This document shows positions 29,563-40,340 of a DNA stretch of 64,000 nucleotides, one piece after another. The notes beneath the pieces were generated by a model, which did no database searches, was not told the DNA's origin, and was given only the letters and a program-made list of their open reading frames with translations. How positions within the stretch are numbered: position 1 is the first letter of the stretch; each line of letters opens with the position of its first letter. The DNA comes from Advenella mandrilli (GTDB taxonomy: Bacteria > Pseudomonadota > Gammaproteobacteria > Burkholderiales > Burkholderiaceae_B): NCBI RefSeq assembly GCF_016595155.1, contig NZ_JAENGP010000005.1:62001-126000 (forward strand). The letters are read 5' to 3'. Made by a program: the position numbers and the translations under genes.

Positions 29563-32500
29563 ATATCTCGCGCGCTTTCATTCTTCGTCCGGTAGCTACC
29601 ACCTTGTTAATGGTGGCTCTTTTCCTGACTGGGATAGCCGCTTACCGTCAGCTGGCTATTTCTGCGTTGCCCGAAGTGGATTATCCCACCATTCAGGTGG
29701 TGTCCCTGTATCCGGGTGCTAGTCCCGATGCCATGGCTTCGCTGGTGACTTCGCCCCTTGAGCGCCAGTTCGGACAAATGCCCGGTCTGACGCAAATGAG
29801 CTCTTCAAGTTCGGGGGGAGCGTCGGTCATTACCCTGCAATTTTCCCTGTCGCTGGACATGAGTGTGGCCGAACAAGAGGTGCAGGCCGCCATTAATGCT
29901 GCTTCCAACCTGTTGCCATCAGACCTGCCCATGCCACCGGTGTACAACAAGGTGAATCCGGCCGATTCGCCGGTGGTTACGCTGGCCATTACCTCGCCTA
30001 CCTTGCCCCTGCACGAGGCTCGCGACCTGGTTGAAACCCGGATGGCGCAAAAACTGTCACAAATTTCAGGTGTGGGGCTGGTCAGCATTGCCGGTGGACA
30101 GCGTCCGGCCGTGCGCATACAGGTTAATCCCACCGCCCTGGCGGCCAATGGTATGACCCTGGGCGATGTCAGAAGCGGGGTAACCGGTGCTAATATCAAC
30201 CAGCCCACCGGCAACCTGGATGGCCCACGCCGTGCCACCACGATTTATACCAACAGCCAGCTAAAAACCCCTGAAGAATACGAGGCGCTTATTCTGGCTT
30301 ACCGCGATGGCGCACCCTTGCGCTTAAGCGATGTGGCCCGGGTGGTTAATGATGCGGAAGATACCCGGCAGGCGGCATGGATTGGCACCGAACCGGCCAT
30401 TTTGTTAAATATCCAGCGCCAGCCCGGTGCCAACGTGATAGAAGTTGTTGATAATATCAAGGCTCTGTTGCCCCAGTTGCAATCTGCCTTGCCGGTCTCT
30501 ATCACGGTGGATATCGCCTCTGACCGGACCGAAACCATTCGCCAGTCCATCTCGCATGTCCAGTCTGAAATGCTGATGGCCATTGGCCTGGTGGTATTGG
30601 TAACCTATGTTTTTTTGCGCAGTTTCAGCGCCACGATTATTCCTTCCATTGTGGTGCCGCTGTCTATTGTGGGTACGTTTGCTGTGATGTACCTGCTTGG
30701 CTTCAGCCTGAATAACCTGTCTTTAATGGCTTTAACGATTGCCACGGGTTTTGTGGTGGACGATGCCATTGTCATGATCGAAAACATTGCCCGTCATATT
30801 GAAAAAGGGGAAACGGTCATGCAGGCTTCCCTTAAAGGGGCCAAGGAAATTGGTTTTACCCTGATTTCCCTTACCGTGTCCCTGATTGCCGTGCTTATTC
30901 CCTTGTTGTTTATGGAGGACGTGATTGGCCGGCTGTTTAGTGAATTTGCCATTACCCTGGCTGTGGCCATTTTGATTTCCCTGGTTATTTCCCTAACCCT
31001 GACCCCCATGATGTGCGCCCGTATGCTTAAGCCCGAAAGCGAGTATCAGGATAACGCTTTTCATGCCAGGATGGGCAAGGCCATTGATGGTCTTATCCAC
31101 TATTACGATCGCATGCTCAGGGTGGTGCTCAGGTATCAGGGCACCACCCTGGTGGTGGCGCTGGCGACCCTGTTGCTGACCCTGTTTTTATATTGGTGGA
31201 TTCCCAAGGGGTTTTTTCCGCAGCAGGATACCGGCCTGATCCAGGTTATTACCGAAGCGCCGCAGTCCTCTTCATTTCAGCAGATATCCAAACGCCAGCA
31301 GGAAGTGGTTGAGCTGGTTCTGCAAGAACCCGATGTTGAGTCTGTGTCGTCGTTTGTGGGGATTGATGGCAGCAATACCACGCTTAATACCGGCCGTTTG
31401 CAAATATCGCTCAAGTCCAATGAAAGCCGAGCCAGTATTGCGGCCATCATGCAACGCCTTGAAGCGCGCCTTGCCCCAATCAGCGGCATCAATGTTTATC
31501 TGCAACCGGCCCAGGACCTCACGATTGATACCCAGGTGGCCCGTACGCAATATCAGGTCAGCCTGTCAAGCATTGACGCTGCCTTGCTGAAGCAATGGGT
31601 GCCCGAATTTGTGGGCCAGCTCAGGCAAAGTCCGCTGTTAACCGGCGTCACCGACAATTACCAGACAGGGGGATTGCAAGCCAATGTGATGGTGGACAGG
31701 GATGCGGCCGCGCGTTATGGGGTGTCCATGGCGCAGGTTGATGAGGCGCTTTACAATGCTTTCGGTCAGCGTCAGATTTCCACTATTTTTACCCAGTCGG
31801 CCCAGTACCGGGTCGTGCTAGAGGCTGATCCCGAATATGGGCAGTCACCGGCAGACTTGTCCAATGTTTATGTGGCGTCAAGCAACGGCAGTCCGGTGCA
31901 GCTCACCCAGATTGCCCGCATTGATAACTCACAAACCCTGCTAGAGGTGATGCGGGTTGATCAATTCCCGGCGGCGCTGGTTTCTTTTAACCTGGCCGAA
32001 GGGGTGTCCCTTTCTGCGGCAGTCGATGTGGTTAACGCGGTCAGGGCACAAATTGGTATGCCGCTGTCGGTAGAAATGCGTTTGCAGGGGGCGGCCCAGG
32101 CGTTTGAGTCTTCCCTGTCCAGTACGCTCTGGTTAATGCTGGCGGCGGTGTTTACCATGTATATTGTGCTGGGCGTGCTTTATGAAAGCTATATCCATCC
32201 CATCACCATTCTGTCCACCTTGCCGTCGGCCGCTGTAGGGGCACTGCTGGCCTTAATCATGACCGGCAGGGAGCTGGACATGATCGGGATTATCGGCATT
32301 ATTTTGCTTATTGGCATCGTCAAGAAAAATGCCATCATGATGATTGACTTTGCCCTTGAGGCGGAAAGACATCAGGGCCTGAGCCCCCAAGAGGCCATTC
32401 ACCAGGCGGCGCTGTTGCGTTTTCGGCCGATTCTCATGACCACCCTGGCGGCCCTTTTTGGTGCTATTCCATTAATGCTATCTACTGGTACCGGTGCGGA

Positions 32501-32657
32501 ATTGCGCCAGCCGCTGGGCCTGGTGATGGTGGGCGGCCTGATTTGCAGCCAAATCTTGACGCTGTTTACCACGCCAGTCATCTACCTGATGTTTGACCGG
32601 CTGGGCAAGCGGCATGCCGCCACCACCGCAAGGGATGAAAGCAGTGAGCCTGTCTAG
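29559..32657 (+). CDS. mdtB: RND multidrug efflux permease (MdtB-like)
   Basis: A 1032-residue resistance-nodulation-division pump subunit with twelve predicted membrane helices and two large periplasmic loops. Signatures: [19 protein letters not shown] at the N-terminus, [19 protein letters not shown] in helix 4 with the proton-relay Asp pair, and [16 protein letters not shown] near the C-terminus. The start is GTG, overlapping the mdtA stop. In E. coli MdtB and MdtC form a 2:1 heterotrimer; the presence of a second, distinct subunit next door suggests the same. Confidence 0.93.
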   Translation: MNISRAFILRPVATTLLMVALFLTGIAAYRQLAISALPEVDYPTIQVVSLYPGASPDAMASLVTSPLERQFGQMPGLTQMSSSSSGGASVITLQFSLSLDMSVAEQEVQAAINAASNLLPSDLPMPPVYNKVNPADSPVVTLAITSPTLPLHEARDLVETRMAQKLSQISGVGLVSIAGGQRPAVRIQVNPTALAANGMTLGDVRSGVTGANINQPTGNLDGPRRATTIYTNSQLKTPEEYEALILAYRDGAPLRLSDVARVVNDAEDTRQAAWIGTEPAILLNIQRQPGANVIEVVDNIKALLPQLQSALPVSITVDIASDRTETIRQSISHVQSEMLMAIGLVVLVTYVFLRSFSATIIPSIVVPLSIVGTFAVMYLLGFSLNNLSLMALTIATGFVVDDAIVMIENIARHIEKGETVMQASLKGAKEIGFTLISLTVSLIAVLIPLLFMEDVIGRLFSEFAITLAVAILISLVISLTLTPMMCARMLKPESEYQDNAFHARMGKAIDGLIHYYDRMLRVVLRYQGTTLVVALATLLLTLFLYWWIPKGFFPQQDTGLIQVITEAPQSSSFQQISKRQQEVVELVLQEPDVESVSSFVGIDGSNTTLNTGRLQISLKSNESRASIAAIMQRLEARLAPISGINVYLQPAQDLTIDTQVARTQYQVSLSSIDAALLKQWVPEFVGQLRQSPLLTGVTDNYQTGGLQANVMVDRDAAARYGVSMAQVDEALYNAFGQRQISTIFTQSAQYRVVLEADPEYGQSPADLSNVYVASSNGSPVQLTQIARIDNSQTLLEVMRVDQFPAALVSFNLAEGVSLSAAVDVVNAVRAQIGMPLSVEMRLQGAAQAFESSLSSTLWLMLAAVFTMYIVLGVLYESYIHPITILSTLPSAAVGALLALIMTGRELDMIGIIGIILLIGIVKKNAIMMIDFALEAERHQGLSPQEAIHQAALLRFRPILMTTLAALFGAIPLMLSTGTGAELRQPLGLVMVGGLICSQILTLFTTPVIYLMFDRLGKRHAATTARDESSEPV

Positions 32658-35600
32658 CCCCTTTATTTCGCGCCCTGTTGCCACCTCTTTACTGGCATTG
32701 GCGATTGCCGTGATGGGGGCGGTTGCCTATTACCTCCTGGCGGTTGCCCCGTTGCCGCAAGTGTCTTTCCCCATGATTTCGGTGCGCGCCTCGCTATCGG
32801 GGGCCAGTCCCGAGAATATGGCCTCCAGTGTGGCGACCCCGCTGGAGCGGTCTCTGGGCAATATCTCGGGCGTGATGTCGATGAGTTCGCGCAATACCGA
32901 AGGCAGTACGCGGATATTCCTGCAGTTTGAGATGGACAAGAATATTGATGATGCCGCGCGTGAAGTGCAGGCCGCCATCAATGCCGCCCGGCCCCTGTTG
33001 CCAAGCAGCATGCGCACGCCGCCCACTTACCGCAAGGTAAATCCGTCTTCTTCACCCATTATGGCACTGGCGCTTACCTCTGAAACGCTTGACCAGGGCC
33101 AGCTTTATGACCTGGCTTCAACCATTTTGGCGCAAAAACTGGCCCAGGTGGAAGGCATTGGCGAGGTAACCATTGGCGGCAGTTCCCTGCCTGCCGTGCG
33201 GGTGGATCTGAATCCCTATGTCCTGTCTTCTTACGGTATCGCCCTTGACGAAGTGCGCGCGGCGATTACCTCGGCCAATACCGTCAAGCCCAACGGTTTT
33301 CTGGAAAATGCCGACTACCGCTGGCAGATTGGCACCAACGGGCAATTGGACAAGGCGGCTGATTTTGAAAACCTGGTGATTCGCTGGCAGGATGGGGCGG
33401 CGGTGCGCCTGAAAGATGTGGCCAAGGTTTACGATTCAATCGAAAGTGTTTTCAATAGTGGCTTTTACAATGATGAAAATGCCATTATTATGCTGTTGCG
33501 CCGGCAGGAGTCGGCCAATATCATTAAAACCGTAGAACTGGTCAAGGCCGAATTGCCGGCCCTGAGCCTGCTTCTGCCTTCACAGGTAAATCTGGATATC
33601 GTCCAGGACCGTACGCCCAGTATCCGGGCCACCCTGGCCGAGGCTGAATTTACCCTGATCCTGTCGGTGGTGCTGGTGACCCTGGTGGTGCTGGTTTTTT
33701 TGCAAAATGTGCGGGCCACCTTAATACCGGCTATTTCGGTGCCCTTGTCTTTGCTGGGTACCTTCATTGTCATGTATTTCCTTGAGTATTCGCTTAACAC
33801 CATTTCCCTGATGGCCCTGATTGTGGCCACCGGGTTTGTGGTGGATGACTCTATTGTGGTGCTGGAAAACATTACCCGCCACCTGGAGCGTGGTATGTGG
33901 CCTTTTGCGGCGGCCCTGCAAGGCGCCAAAGAAGTTGGTTTTACCGTAATGACCATGAGTGTTTCCTTAATTGCCGTATTTATTCCCCTGCTGCTGATGG
34001 GTGGATTGCCGGGACGCCTGTTCAGGGAGTTTGCGGTCACTTTGTCGGTGGCGATTTTAATGTCCCTGCTGGTTTCCTTAACGCTGACCCCCATGATGTG
34101 TGCGCAGTGGCTGAAAAATCAGCCGGTTCAACGTAAAGAGGGCTGGCTGACCCGGCAATGGAACCGTTTTTTCGATGCCATGCTGGGCGGTTACAAGAAA
34201 ACCCTGGGCTGGGCCCTGCGGTTCAAATTCCTCACTTTGCTGACGCTGTTGTTCACGATAGCCCTGAACGTTTATTTATATACGATTGTGCCCAAAGGTT
34301 TTTTTCCGCAGCAGGATACCGGCATGATTCTTGGCTTTTTCAGGGTTGACCAGGGCACTTCCTTCCAGGCCATGGTGCCCAAGCTGGAAGTTTACCGTGA
34401 AGAAATCCTGAAAGATCCAAATGTGGATACCGTGATGGGTTATGCCGGCGGGCGCGGTGGCAGTAATTCCAGTTTCTTGATGATCCAGCTTAAACCGTTT
34501 GATGAAAGGGAATTGTCGGCCAACGAAGTGATTAACAACTTGCGCCGCAAGTTTCCGGTTATTCCGGGGGCCCAGCTGTCATTGGTGCCGCAGCAGGATA
34601 TCCGTGTGGGCGGGCCGGGTGGTGGTTCAACGGGTTCTTATGACTATACCTTAATGTCCGGAGACCTGGAGTTACTTAGGGAATGGATGCCTAAAGTACA
34701 AAGAGCCATGGCAGCCTTGCCTGAAATTACCGAGGTGACGGCGGCGGTGGAAGACAAGGGGCGCCGGATTGAATTGGTGATAGACCGTGAAATGGCGACT
34801 CGGCTGGGGGTGGACATGAGCCTGATTGCCGGTTCCCTGAATAACCTGTTCAGCCAGCGCCAGGTGTCGGTGATTTACAGTGCGCTTAATCAATATCATG
34901 TGGTGATGGGGGTGGAGCAGCAGTATGCCCAGGATGCGCAGGTATTGGATACGATTGAATTAATGACGGCAGATGGCAAGCGGGTGCCCTTGTCGGCATT
35001 TGCCACTTTCAAGACGGCTAATGCACCGCTTAGCGTGCAGCACCAGGGTTTGCTGGCCTCTGATTCCATTGCCTTTAACCTGGCGCTGGGGGTAACGCTG
35101 GAGCAGGCCAGCAACGCGATTGAAAATGCCGTTGCCCGGTTGAATTTGCCCACCAACGAAATCCAGGCCGGTTTTGAAGGCAATGCGCAGATGTTTCAGC
35201 AAACCATGAGCCAGCAACCTTGGCTGATTTTGGCCGCGCTGGTGGTGATGTATATTGTGCTGGGCATTTTGTATGAAAGTTACATGCATCCTTTAACCAT
35301 TCTGTCCACCTTGCCATCGGCCGGCGTGGGTGCCTTGCTGGCTTTGCTGCTGGTGGATATGGAATTTACGCTAATTGCCCTGATCGGGGTGTTTTTGCTG
35401 ATTGGCATTGTGAAGAAAAACGCCATTATTATGGTGGATTTTGCCTTGCAAAAAGAACGCCAGGAAGATTGCCTGCCCGAGCAGGCGATTTATGAAGCCT
35501 GTGTTGTCCGTTTCAGGCCAATCATGATGACAACGCTGGCCGCCATGTTTGGTGCCTTGCCGCTGGTGCTGGCAACGGGGGCGGGGGTGGAAATGCGTCA

Positions 35601-35757
35601 GCCGCTGGGGGTGGCCATTGTGGGGGGGCTGTTTCTGAGCCAGGTGCTCACCCTGTATACGACACCAGTGGTTTATTTGTACCTGGATAAATTGCGCTGG
35701 CGCTTTGCCAGAAAGAAAAAACGTACCGCAGAAGTGGTTCCGGGTATTGAAAGTTAA
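32644..35757 (+). CDS. mdtC: RND multidrug efflux permease (MdtC-like)
   Basis: A 1037-residue second RND subunit, homologous to the preceding one but clearly distinct. [38 protein letters not shown] and [16 protein letters not shown] mark helices 1, 4 and 11. The frame is open from 32593. The GTG at 32644 is chosen because it has AAGGG nine bases upstream and because the resulting N-terminus lines up residue for residue with that of the MdtB-like protein; ATG at 32635 is the alternative. It overlaps the end of mdtB by 14 bases. Confidence 0.92.
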   Translation: MSLSSPFISRPVATSLLALAIAVMGAVAYYLLAVAPLPQVSFPMISVRASLSGASPENMASSVATPLERSLGNISGVMSMSSRNTEGSTRIFLQFEMDKNIDDAAREVQAAINAARPLLPSSMRTPPTYRKVNPSSSPIMALALTSETLDQGQLYDLASTILAQKLAQVEGIGEVTIGGSSLPAVRVDLNPYVLSSYGIALDEVRAAITSANTVKPNGFLENADYRWQIGTNGQLDKAADFENLVIRWQDGAAVRLKDVAKVYDSIESVFNSGFYNDENAIIMLLRRQESANIIKTVELVKAELPALSLLLPSQVNLDIVQDRTPSIRATLAEAEFTLILSVVLVTLVVLVFLQNVRATLIPAISVPLSLLGTFIVMYFLEYSLNTISLMALIVATGFVVDDSIVVLENITRHLERGMWPFAAALQGAKEVGFTVMTMSVSLIAVFIPLLLMGGLPGRLFREFAVTLSVAILMSLLVSLTLTPMMCAQWLKNQPVQRKEGWLTRQWNRFFDAMLGGYKKTLGWALRFKFLTLLTLLFTIALNVYLYTIVPKGFFPQQDTGMILGFFRVDQGTSFQAMVPKLEVYREEILKDPNVDTVMGYAGGRGGSNSSFLMIQLKPFDERELSANEVINNLRRKFPVIPGAQLSLVPQQDIRVGGPGGGSTGSYDYTLMSGDLELLREWMPKVQRAMAALPEITEVTAAVEDKGRRIELVIDREMATRLGVDMSLIAGSLNNLFSQRQVSVIYSALNQYHVVMGVEQQYAQDAQVLDTIELMTADGKRVPLSAFATFKTANAPLSVQHQGLLASDSIAFNLALGVTLEQASNAIENAVARLNLPTNEIQAGFEGNAQMFQQTMSQQPWLILAALVVMYIVLGILYESYMHPLTILSTLPSAGVGALLALLLVDMEFTLIALIGVFLLIGIVKKNAIIMVDFALQKERQEDCLPEQAIYEACVVRFRPIMMTTLAAMFGALPLVLATGAGVEMRQPLGVAIVGGLFLSQVLTLYTTPVVYLYLDKLRWRFARKKKRTAEVVPGIES

Positions 35758-35767
35758 AGGTTGAATA

Positions 35768-37201
35768 ATGAGTGAAGCATTAAGCAGTAATTCCCGTGCT
35801 GTGGCCAGGCATTCCAGGCTGTTTGCGGCTATGCTGGCGCTGGCCCTGTTAAGTGCTTGTACGGTAGGCCCCGATTATGTACGTCCCGCTCAAGATACCG
35901 GGCTGGTCTACAAGGCGGAAAAGGTGGATGGTTGGGTACAGGCCAGGCCCGGTGACGATTTGTCTAAGGGCAACTGGTGGGAACGCTTCAATGAACCGAT
36001 ATTGAATGATTTGATGGTGCAGCTGAATGCATCCAACCAGAATATTGCCCAGGCAGTGGCCCGTTATGATGCCGCCAGGGCTTTGAGCGCGCAGGCCCGT
36101 TCGGGATTTTTTCCGGTATTGGGTAGCGGTGCCGGTTATGATCGTTCAGGTGGCAGCAACCGGTCGGGAAGCTCACAATATGATTTAAGCGGATCCCTGA
36201 ACTGGGAACTTGACCTGTGGGGCAAAATTCGCCGTCAGGTGCAAGGGCAGCAGGCGGCACAGCAGGCCAGTGCGGCCGACCTGGCCAATGTCAGGCTAAG
36301 CATGCAGTCGGAGCTGGCCCAAAGTTATTTTACCTTACGCATGATTGACGAGCAGAAGCGTTTGCTGGAGCGCACCTTGCAGGCTTATGAGCGTTCTTTG
36401 CGTATGAATCAGAACCGTTATGCGCAAGGGGTGTCGGCACGGGGTGATGTGGTGGCTGCCATGGCACAGGTGAATAATGCACGTGCGCAGGCCATTGATA
36501 TTGAAGCCGAGCGGGCCCGCACGGAAAATGCGATTGCGGTGCTGACCGGGCAGTTGCCGGCCAGCGTGAATATAGCGCCCATGGCTTTCGAGGTAACGGT
36601 GCCCGCGGTTCCCGTGAGTGTGCCGTCAACGTTGCTGCAACGGCGGCCTGATGTGGCGTCTGCCGAGCGAAGGGTAGCGCAGGCCAATGCCGATATCGGG
36701 GTGGCCCAGTCGGCCTGGTTTCCCGACCTGAGGCTGAATTTGTCGGGTGGCTTGCAGGCGGCCACGTTTTCGGACTGGGTTTCTTCCCCGCTTAATTTCT
36801 GGTCATTGGGCCCGGCGCTGGCCATGACCCTGCTTGACGGGGGCGCACGTACGGCCAGTATCAATTATGCAAAAGCGTCTTATCAGGCCGAGGTGGCGGG
36901 GTATCGGCAAACGGTCCTGACGGCTTTGCAGGAAGTGGAGAATGCGATTAGCTCGTTAAGTGTGCTTAATCGCGAGCTTGAGGTCCAGTTGCAGGCATTG
37001 GTGGCTTCACGCGAGTCATTGCAGATTACCCGTAACCAGTTTGAGGCGGGTCTGATTGATTATTTAAGTGTGGTGCAGGTGGAAACGTCTGCCTATGCGG
37101 CCGAGCGGACGGCTTTACAATTGGAAAACCAGCGGCTTAATACGGCGGTTGAGTTGATCAAGGCGCTGGGGGGCGGCTGGCGCGAACAGGTAACACCGTA
37201 G
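35768..37201 (+). CDS. Outer-membrane efflux channel lipoprotein (OprM/NodT family)
   Basis: A 477-residue TolC-like outer-membrane factor. A lipoprotein signal peptide is seen, with the lipobox LLSAC placing the acylated Cys at residue 31, followed by TVGPDYVRP, the usual start of mature NodT-family channels. Two OEP repeats form the coiled-coil barrel (about 70-270 and 285-470); RRPDVASAERRVAQANADIG is a family hallmark. It completes the efflux system, ten bases after mdtC. The BaeSR regulators known from the E. coli system are not encoded here. Confidence 0.93.
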   Translation: MSEALSSNSRAVARHSRLFAAMLALALLSACTVGPDYVRPAQDTGLVYKAEKVDGWVQARPGDDLSKGNWWERFNEPILNDLMVQLNASNQNIAQAVARYDAARALSAQARSGFFPVLGSGAGYDRSGGSNRSGSSQYDLSGSLNWELDLWGKIRRQVQGQQAAQQASAADLANVRLSMQSELAQSYFTLRMIDEQKRLLERTLQAYERSLRMNQNRYAQGVSARGDVVAAMAQVNNARAQAIDIEAERARTENAIAVLTGQLPASVNIAPMAFEVTVPAVPVSVPSTLLQRRPDVASAERRVAQANADIGVAQSAWFPDLRLNLSGGLQAATFSDWVSSPLNFWSLGPALAMTLLDGGARTASINYAKASYQAEVAGYRQTVLTALQEVENAISSLSVLNRELEVQLQALVASRESLQITRNQFEAGLIDYLSVVQVETSAYAAERTALQLENQRLNTAVELIKALGGGWREQVTP

Positions 37202-37283
37202 TATTGTTGTGGTTTGTTTGCGGAATTTTCCCGGCTTGTGTTAAAACTGTAATATTTAGTTGACCCTTTTTGACGGGTGTTAT

Positions 37284-38240
37284 ATGCCGATTTTCAAATG
37301 TGATTCCAAAAGTGATAATCCCCAGGTTTTTCCGTTGGATGATATTGTCTGTGGTCTGCGCGAGGCGCGCCATAAGTGGCGGGTGTCGCAAAACCGCCAG
37401 CACGAGATCGGGGGACGGCATTTGCCTTCTCCCAGTGCGATTAGTGATGCGTTGGATTCGCTGATTGGTGCGCTGTTCCCAATGCGTTTGGGGCCTAATG
37501 ATTTGCTGCAGGAAACCGAGGATTATTATGTGGGTTATACCATTGGGGTAGCGCTGAATGTGTTGCTGGCCCAGGTTCGCCTAGAGGTAAAATATCAGTA
37601 TCGCAATGACAGTCTGGATGCCGAGGCACTGGAAGCTCGTGCGGTGGAGATTATGCAGGCGTTTTCGATGGCCTTGCCAAGGATTCGCAGTCAGCTGGAT
37701 ACCGATGTGAATGCAGCTTATGTGGGCGATCCGGCCGCCGGCAGTGTTGATGAGGTGCTGTTGTGTTATCCGGGTATTCTGGCGATGATTTATCACCGGA
37801 TTGCGCATGATTTTTATAAGCTGGATGCGAAGTTGGTGGCGCGTATTATTGCCGAGCTGGCGCATAGCCAGACGGGTATTGATATTCACCCTGGGGCGCA
37901 GATTGGTGAAGGGTTTTTTATTGATCATGGCACGGGTGTGGTGATTGGCGAGACAACGATTATTGGCGAGCGGGTGCGTGTTTACCAGGCGGTAACGCTA
38001 GGCGCGAAGAGTTTTCCGGTGAAAGAAGACGGGTCGTTGCATAAGGGGTTGGCAAGGCATCCGATTGTTGAGGATGATGTGGTGATTTATGCGGGAGCCA
38101 CTATTCTGGGCAGGGTGACTATTGGGAAGGGGGCAACGGTGGGCGGTAATGTGTGGTTAACGCATGATGTGGCACCAGGCAGTTTTGTAAGCCAGGCTTC
38201 CAGTAGCGATGAGCGGTTTTTTCAGAAGAACGGAGAGTAG
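37284..38240 (+). CDS. cysE: Serine O-acetyltransferase (EpsC-type)
   Basis: A 318-residue enzyme that acetylates serine with acetyl-CoA as the first committed step of cysteine synthesis. The C-terminal left-handed beta-helix with hexapeptide repeats begins near IHPGAQIGEGFFIDHGTGVVIGE and includes the catalytic His of the DHGTGVVIGE motif. The N-terminal helical region is long (about 190 residues), as in the EpsC-like group. An in-frame TTG at 37260 is possible, but the ATG at 37284 is preferred. The gene is convergent with the MutT/TenI gene. Confidence 0.93.
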   Translation: MPIFKCDSKSDNPQVFPLDDIVCGLREARHKWRVSQNRQHEIGGRHLPSPSAISDALDSLIGALFPMRLGPNDLLQETEDYYVGYTIGVALNVLLAQVRLEVKYQYRNDSLDAEALEARAVEIMQAFSMALPRIRSQLDTDVNAAYVGDPAAGSVDEVLLCYPGILAMIYHRIAHDFYKLDAKLVARIIAELAHSQTGIDIHPGAQIGEGFFIDHGTGVVIGETTIIGERVRVYQAVTLGAKSFPVKEDGSLHKGLARHPIVEDDVVIYAGATILGRVTIGKGATVGGNVWLTHDVAPGSFVSQASSSDERFFQKNGE

Positions 38241-38254
38241 AAGGTTTTCCCCGG

Positions 38255-38325
38255 CTCTCCCCTTGCAGCGCCGGGGTGGTTCTAAACAGGCAGATACCCC
38301 TCTTGCAGCGTCGGGGTGGTTAAAC
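38255..38325. repeat. Imperfect direct repeats after cysE
   Basis: CTTGCAGCGCCGGGGTGGTT at 38262 and a near-identical copy at 38312 repeat with a 50-base period. The CGGGGTGGTT ending resembles the outer end of the palindromic element family (GACGGGGTGGTT), so this may be a degraded relative. Confidence 0.55.
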
Positions 38326-38336
38326 GCTTTAGTTGT

Positions 38337-39293
38337 TCACCACCCACTAATCCCCGCAATCCCGTGCGCACCGTTTTGTTGGGCGACGGGTAGCAGGGTT
38401 TCATTCATGCCGCCAATGGCAAAAATGGGCAGGCCGGCTTCGGCGCCCAGTTGGGCGAAGGTTTCCCAGCCCAGCGGGGGTTGGTTGGGGTGGCTGACAG
38501 TGGGCAATACATGACCCAGGACGACAAAGTCGGCCCGCAGGATGTTGGCATAAAGCAGGTCGGCCAGGTTGTGGGCCGAGATGCCAATCAGTTTGTCTTC
38601 AGACAAGGGGCGTTCTTCCAGAAGGAGGGCGTCTTGCGCTTTCAGCTGTACGCCATCGGCCAGGCTCCACCAGGCTTTGGGGTGGATGCTGTTAATTAAC
38701 AGGCGGGCACCTTTTTGCTGGCAGCGCTGGTGGGTTTCCTGCATGAGTGCTTTCAGGGATTCGGCTTTGGGGCCTTCGTCCCAGTTGGGTTCGCGCAGTT
38801 GAAACAGGCGTATGCCCCGGTCTAACAGGGTGTCCAGTTTTTCCAGCCAGGCGGGTGCATTGGCGGCGGAACCGATGGCGCTGATGACATAGCGGTTAGG
38901 GGTGGTGAGCCATTTCAGGGGGGGCAAAGAGGCGGGTAATAGCTGGCCCAGTTGTTCTGCGCTTTCGGGCAAGGTCCAGGCCAGTTGCTGGTTTTCAAGG
39001 CCTTTGGGGGTGCCTTGCCAGCGGGTGACTTTCCAGAAGGCAAGGTGGACGATGTTTTTGGGGTATTCGTGAACGAAGTTGACCCATGGGGTGGCCTGCT
39101 CAACTTCAATATCAAGTTCTTCTTTCAGTTCACGGCACAGGGCCTGGTGGACGGATTCACCGGCTTCTATTTTACCGCCGGGAAACTCCCACCAGTCTTC
39201 CCAGGGTTTGCCTTTGGGGCGTTGTCCAAGCAGTATTTCACCGTTGTCACGGATGATGACGCCAACGGCGACATGAATGTGTGGTTTTGACAT
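38337..39293 (-). CDS. Nudix hydrolase fused to thiamine-phosphate-synthase-like domain
   Basis: A 318-residue two-domain protein. N-terminal MutT-type Nudix domain (about 1-130) with the Nudix box GGKIEAGESVHQALCRELKE at about 38-57, followed by ELDI (Asp where Gly is usual). The C-terminal TenI/ThiE-like TIM-barrel domain (about 135-318) has RLLINS, LIGISAHN, DFVVLGHVLPT and the phosphate-binding IFAIGGM. This fusion is known in beta- and gammaproteobacteria. The Nudix part is expected to clean oxidised dGTP; the role of the TenI-like part is not established. It is cotranscribed with the DUF815 ATPase, 25 bases downstream of it. Confidence 0.9.
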   Translation of the reverse strand: MSKPHIHVAVGVIIRDNGEILLGQRPKGKPWEDWWEFPGGKIEAGESVHQALCRELKEELDIEVEQATPWVNFVHEYPKNIVHLAFWKVTRWQGTPKGLENQQLAWTLPESAEQLGQLLPASLPPLKWLTTPNRYVISAIGSAANAPAWLEKLDTLLDRGIRLFQLREPNWDEGPKAESLKALMQETHQRCQQKGARLLINSIHPKAWWSLADGVQLKAQDALLLEERPLSEDKLIGISAHNLADLLYANILRADFVVLGHVLPTVSHPNQPPLGWETFAQLGAEAGLPIFAIGGMNETLLPVAQQNGAHGIAGISGW

Positions 39294-39318
39294 GTTTGTG
39301 TATTTTGGCTTAACGGGT

Positions 39319-40191
39319 TTATTGATTCATGTGACGGGCAGCCCAGTCGCGCGCGAAATGACGGGCCACGCGGCCAGAACGTGAACCGCGTTCAAGGGTC
39401 CATTGAAGGGCTTCGGTACGGCTGGCCAATATGTGCTCTTCGGGGCAGCCCAGTTCACGCAGCCAGTGGTACACAATGTCCAGGTAATCGTCTTGTTTGA
39501 AAGGGTAGAAGGACAGCCACAGGCCAAAGCGCTCGGATAGCGAGATTTTTTCTTCTACGGTTTCGCCGGGGTGGACTTCGCCATCGCTTTGGTGTTTGGC
39601 TTCCAGGTTTTCACTCATGTATTCAGGCATTAAGTGGCGACGGTTTGAGGTGGCGTATACCAGCACGTTGTCACCAGCCGAAGAAATAGAGCCGTCCAGG
39701 ATGGACTTCAGGGCCTTGTAGCTGGCTTCGCCTTCTTCAAAAGAAAGGTCATCACAGAAAATGATGAAGCGTTCGGGACGGTGGGCAACCAGGTCGACAA
39801 TATCGGCCAGGTCGCCCAGGTCGGATTTGTCCACTTCAATAAGGCGCAGGCCCCGGCTGGCGTATTTGTCGAGCATGGCCTTGACCAGCGAGCTTTTGCC
39901 GGTGCCGCGCGCGCCGGTCATCAGGACGTTGTTGGCGGGTTTTTGCTCAAGAAAGTGTAGGGTGTTGCGTTCGATAATGTTTTTTTGCCGGTCGATATGT
40001 TTCAGGTCATCGGGGGTAATGGCCGAGACATGTTTGACGGCATCAAGCCAGGCCGTGTTGCCTTTTTTGCGCCATCGGAGGGCGCTGGCATCCCAATTTG
40101 GGGCGGGGGGAGCAGGGGGTAGCCATGCTTCAAGCTGGCCCAGGACGCGTTCGGCGCGTGCGATCAGAGTGGTGAAATCGTGGTTGGTCAT
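39319..40191 (-). CDS. DUF815 family P-loop ATPase
   Basis: A 290-residue AAA-like ATPase. Walker A GARGTGKSSLVKAML at about 103-117 and a Walker B-type stretch FIIFCDDLSFEEGE at about 153-166; a possible sensor region YATSNRRHLMPEYMSEN follows. Function is not well known; the family is common in Burkholderiales next to the MutT/TenI gene, as here. First gene of a two-gene unit, divergent from ispB across about 150 AT-rich bases. Confidence 0.88.
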   Translation of the reverse strand: MTNHDFTTLIARAERVLGQLEAWLPPAPPAPNWDASALRWRKKGNTAWLDAVKHVSAITPDDLKHIDRQKNIIERNTLHFLEQKPANNVLMTGARGTGKSSLVKAMLDKYASRGLRLIEVDKSDLGDLADIVDLVAHRPERFIIFCDDLSFEEGEASYKALKSILDGSISSAGDNVLVYATSNRRHLMPEYMSENLEAKHQSDGEVHPGETVEEKISLSERFGLWLSFYPFKQDDYLDIVYHWLRELGCPEEHILASRTEALQWTLERGSRSGRVARHFARDWAARHMNQ

Positions 40192-40340
40192 TGCAGCAAA
40201 ATTGTTTGGAAAATCATTAGAAAATATACATTATCACTAAAATAGAGTTTTTCACTATGATATTTGGGGGAGTCGAATATAATTACTGTCTTTGACAGCC
40301 TTCTATATTGGTTTTTTTTTCTTAATCTGTTGGATTTACC

